64,000 nt of DNA, from positions 1 to 64,000 of the forward strand of contig CALXUN010000006.1 of assembly GCA_944391705.1 (NCBI GenBank), read 5' to 3'. How positions within the stretch are numbered: the first letter of the stretch is position 1; every line of letters starts with the position of its first letter. Origin of the DNA: an uncultured Alphaproteobacteria bacterium (GTDB taxonomy: Bacteria > Pseudomonadota > Alphaproteobacteria > RF32 > CAG-239). Shown in pieces: positions 62,539-64,000 of this stretch. Below the pieces are notes generated by a model. It worked only from the letters and a program-made list of their open reading frames with translations, was not told the origin of the DNA and made no database searches. Both the position numbers and the translations under genes were made by a program.

Positions 62539-63447
62539 TTAAAGCCTTGCACCTTGTTCAAACTTAAACCCGCGCAGCAGCTCCTCAATAGTCATGGCCT
62601 TTTTGCCCTGCCGCTGAATATACTTAATATTTAAAGCCTTATCACCGCAGGCAATTAAAAGCTTTGCACATCCTTCAAGAATTTCTCCCGGTGTACCCTT
62701 GGCATCGGCAATTTCTGCCAGCAGTACTTTAAAGCGCTCACCCTGATATTCAAAAAATGTCGCCGGAAACGGATTAAACGCCCTGATTTTTCGCTCCAGA
62801 ACATCGGCCGGCAACCTAAAATCCAACAGACATTCACTTTTATCAAGTTTGGCGGCATAGGTAACCAGGCTTTCATCCTGCGGCTCCGGACGGATGTTTT
62901 CAAGATTATCCAGTACTTTTAACATTAAATCAGCACCAAGTTCTGATAAAGCATCATGCAGCATACCACCGGTTGTTTCAGAAGTAATCGGCACCACGCC
63001 TTTGGCATACATTGCCCCGGCATCCAAAGCTTCCACAATCTGCATAATTGTAACGCCGCTTTCTTTGTCACCAAACTCAATGCTGCGCTGTATCGGTGCC
63101 GCGCCGCGCCACCGCGGCAATAGTGAAGCATGAACATTCAGGCAACCAAACTTCGGTGCTTCAATTACAGCCTTGGGCAAAAGCAGGCCGTAAGCAGCCA
63201 CCACGGCAACATCTGCATTTAATGCCTTAAAAAGTTCCTGCTCGCTTTCATTCTTCAGCGTCTTTGGCGTCCGTACTTCAATTCCGTATTTCTCCGCGCA
63301 CAGGTGTACCGGCGTTTTCATCAGCTTATTGCCCCGTCCGGCTTCCTTTGGAGCACGGGTATAGACGCAAACAACTTCGTGCTCTTTGATAAGTCTTTCC
63401 AAAACCGGAACAGAAAAATCCGGCGTCCCCATAAAAACAATTTTCAT
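62539..63447 (-). CDS. fmt: Methionyl-tRNA formyltransferase
   Basis: A 302-residue enzyme that formylates initiator Met-tRNA. N-terminal MKIVFMGTPDFSVPVLERLIKEHEVVCVYT is diagnostic. The catalytic site is CLNVHASLLPRWRGAAPIQRSIEFGD, with Asn, His and later Asp in VTIMQIVEALDAGAM. The C-terminal domain contacts tRNA. The partner def (deformylase), often adjacent, is not here. Downstream of the SurA/PpiD-like gene and its terminator. Confidence 0.96.
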   Translation of the reverse strand: MKIVFMGTPDFSVPVLERLIKEHEVVCVYTRAPKEAGRGNKLMKTPVHLCAEKYGIEVRTPKTLKNESEQELFKALNADVAVVAAYGLLLPKAVIEAPKFGCLNVHASLLPRWRGAAPIQRSIEFGDKESGVTIMQIVEALDAGAMYAKGVVPITSETTGGMLHDALSELGADLMLKVLDNLENIRPEPQDESLVTYAAKLDKSECLLDFRLPADVLERKIRAFNPFPATFFEYQGERFKVLLAEIADAKGTPGEILEGCAKLLIACGDKALNIKYIQRQGKKAMTIEELLRGFKFEQGARL

Positions 63448-63465
63448 TATCTTGCAACCTCAATT

Positions 63466-63489
63466 CAAAAAGCCGCCTTCCGGCGGCTT
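63466..63489 (-). terminator. Terminator of the SurA/PpiD-like gene
   Basis: On the minus strand AAGCCGCC-GGAA-GGCGGCTT (63470-63489) is followed by TTTTG. It separates this gene from fmt. Confidence 0.8.
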
Positions 63490-63495
63490 AAGATA

Positions 63496-64000
63496 TTAAT
63501 ATTCAAAGCCTAACAGTTTATATTTAATCCTGATATCATATTCATTGGCATAGCTGGAGAGCATGGCCTCGGCAAAATCATACGCCAATGACTGATAAGC
63601 TTTCTGTTTAATTAAAAGTTGTTCGGATTCGCTTAAAGGCGCCGAATTTTTATAATCTTGTTCGGCAAGGACGATAAGATAATCATCACCCTGCTGGATT
63701 TGTTTCGGCGTTCCGAGTGGTTCGGTAAACATTTCCCGGACATCGGCATAACCGATATTGGCAAACGTTTCATTACGGGTAATCGGCTGTGAACGGTAAA
63801 CACTCAGGCCATAACGCTTGGCGGCAGCCCCGAGATCATCGCCGTTTTCCAGATCATACATCAGGTTATTAAGCATTTCCTGAGCAATGGCCGCCTTTTC
63901 ATTCACCAGCCAGAGTTCTTCGATTTCACCACGGACATCATCGATGGATTTCGGATGAGAATCAACAATATTATCAACCCGCACCACGGCCAATCCATCG
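63496..64000 (-). CDS. C-terminal part of a SurA/PpiD-like periplasmic peptidyl-prolyl isomerase (partial)
   Basis: The reading frame is open to the right edge of the window (upstream residues DGLAVVRVDN), so the 5' part lies beyond 64000. The visible 168 residues are helical and beta mixed, with features like the PpiD/SurA C-terminal region (DDVRGEIEELWLVNEKAAIAQEMLNNL; LGAAAKRYGLSVYRSQPITRNETF; SYANEYDIRIKYKLL). The catalytic or chaperone domain and membrane anchor are not visible, so the exact subtype is unsettled. A clear terminator follows. It would assist folding of outer-membrane proteins. Confidence 0.7.
   Translation of the reverse strand, partial: DGLAVVRVDNIVDSHPKSIDDVRGEIEELWLVNEKAAIAQEMLNNLMYDLENGDDLGAAAKRYGLSVYRSQPITRNETFANIGYADVREMFTEPLGTPKQIQQGDDYLIVLAEQDYKNSAPLSESEQLLIKQKAYQSLAYDFAEAMLSSYANEYDIRIKYKLLGFEY

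Overview
The window reads as a chromosomal segment of a Gram-negative alphaproteobacterium of modest GC content. The alphaproteobacterial signs are a CcrM-type GANTC methyltransferase, recO next to parC, the gatB/yqeY-dnaG pair and an MJ0042 zinc-ribbon gene divergent from ftsEX. The prepilin motif GRSMVEMLGVLAI and the many lineage-only proteins resemble uncultured gut alphaproteobacteria (inference; no 16S gene is present). Almost all genes are intact and tightly packed, mostly on the minus strand.

Layout. 1-7.3 kb: a pseudopilin, parC-recO, kdsA, a large unknown protein, and a divergent tandem pair of near-identical 165-residue unknown proteins. 7.3-10 kb: pagP, a HAD phosphatase, then tRNA-Ser(TGA) embedded in a duplicated leader with a decayed tRNA copy, inverted tRNA debris, and a Phd/YefM antitoxin whose RelE/ParE toxin is broken by a stop and a frameshift. 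10-19.2 kb: one overlapping surface-polysaccharide operon (GT2, nucleotidyltransferase, GT4, gmd, two large multidomain glycosyltransferases, sugar epimerase), AT-rich in its middle. 19.4-27.8 kb: lpxA, an RsmB-like methyltransferase, rlmE, two Ppx/GppA paralogues, ccrM and unknown proteins. 27.8-34 kb: a HAD-like protein lacking its nucleophile, then an operon encoding an ArnT-like transferase, a polyprenyl-phosphate glycosyltransferase and a YdjC/NaxD-like deacetylase fused to a GtrA flippase domain. A HExxH protein follows. 34-44 kb: tRNA-Met(CAT), ruvX, kdsB, a MacAB-like exporter, an amidase, pgeF, deoB and two tandem LysE-like exporters. 44-53.9 kb: a lipoprotein, an alpha2-type glycyl-tRNA synthetase, a second HAD paralogue, plsC, ydcF-like, ftsX, ftsE, a zinc-ribbon protein, gatB/yqeY and dnaG. 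53.9-64 kb: an APC permease, GNAT, two LysR-type genes, an XRE regulator, a DUF4105/DUF3015 envelope pair, greA, a Cys-rich miniprotein, an NlpE-like lipoprotein, a CAT-like protein without catalytic histidine, fmt, and the C-terminal part of a SurA/PpiD-like chaperone running off the edge.

How it fits together. Much of the window serves the outer membrane: Kdo synthesis and activation (kdsA, kdsB), lipid A acylation (lpxA, pagP), phospholipid acylation (plsC), O-antigen or capsule sugars (gmd, epimerase, glycosyltransferases), and a probable lipid A amino-sugar decoration route. The last resembles the Francisella FlmF2-NaxD-FlmK pathway but has the deacetylase and flippase in one polypeptide; it is the best candidate here for a poorly described system.
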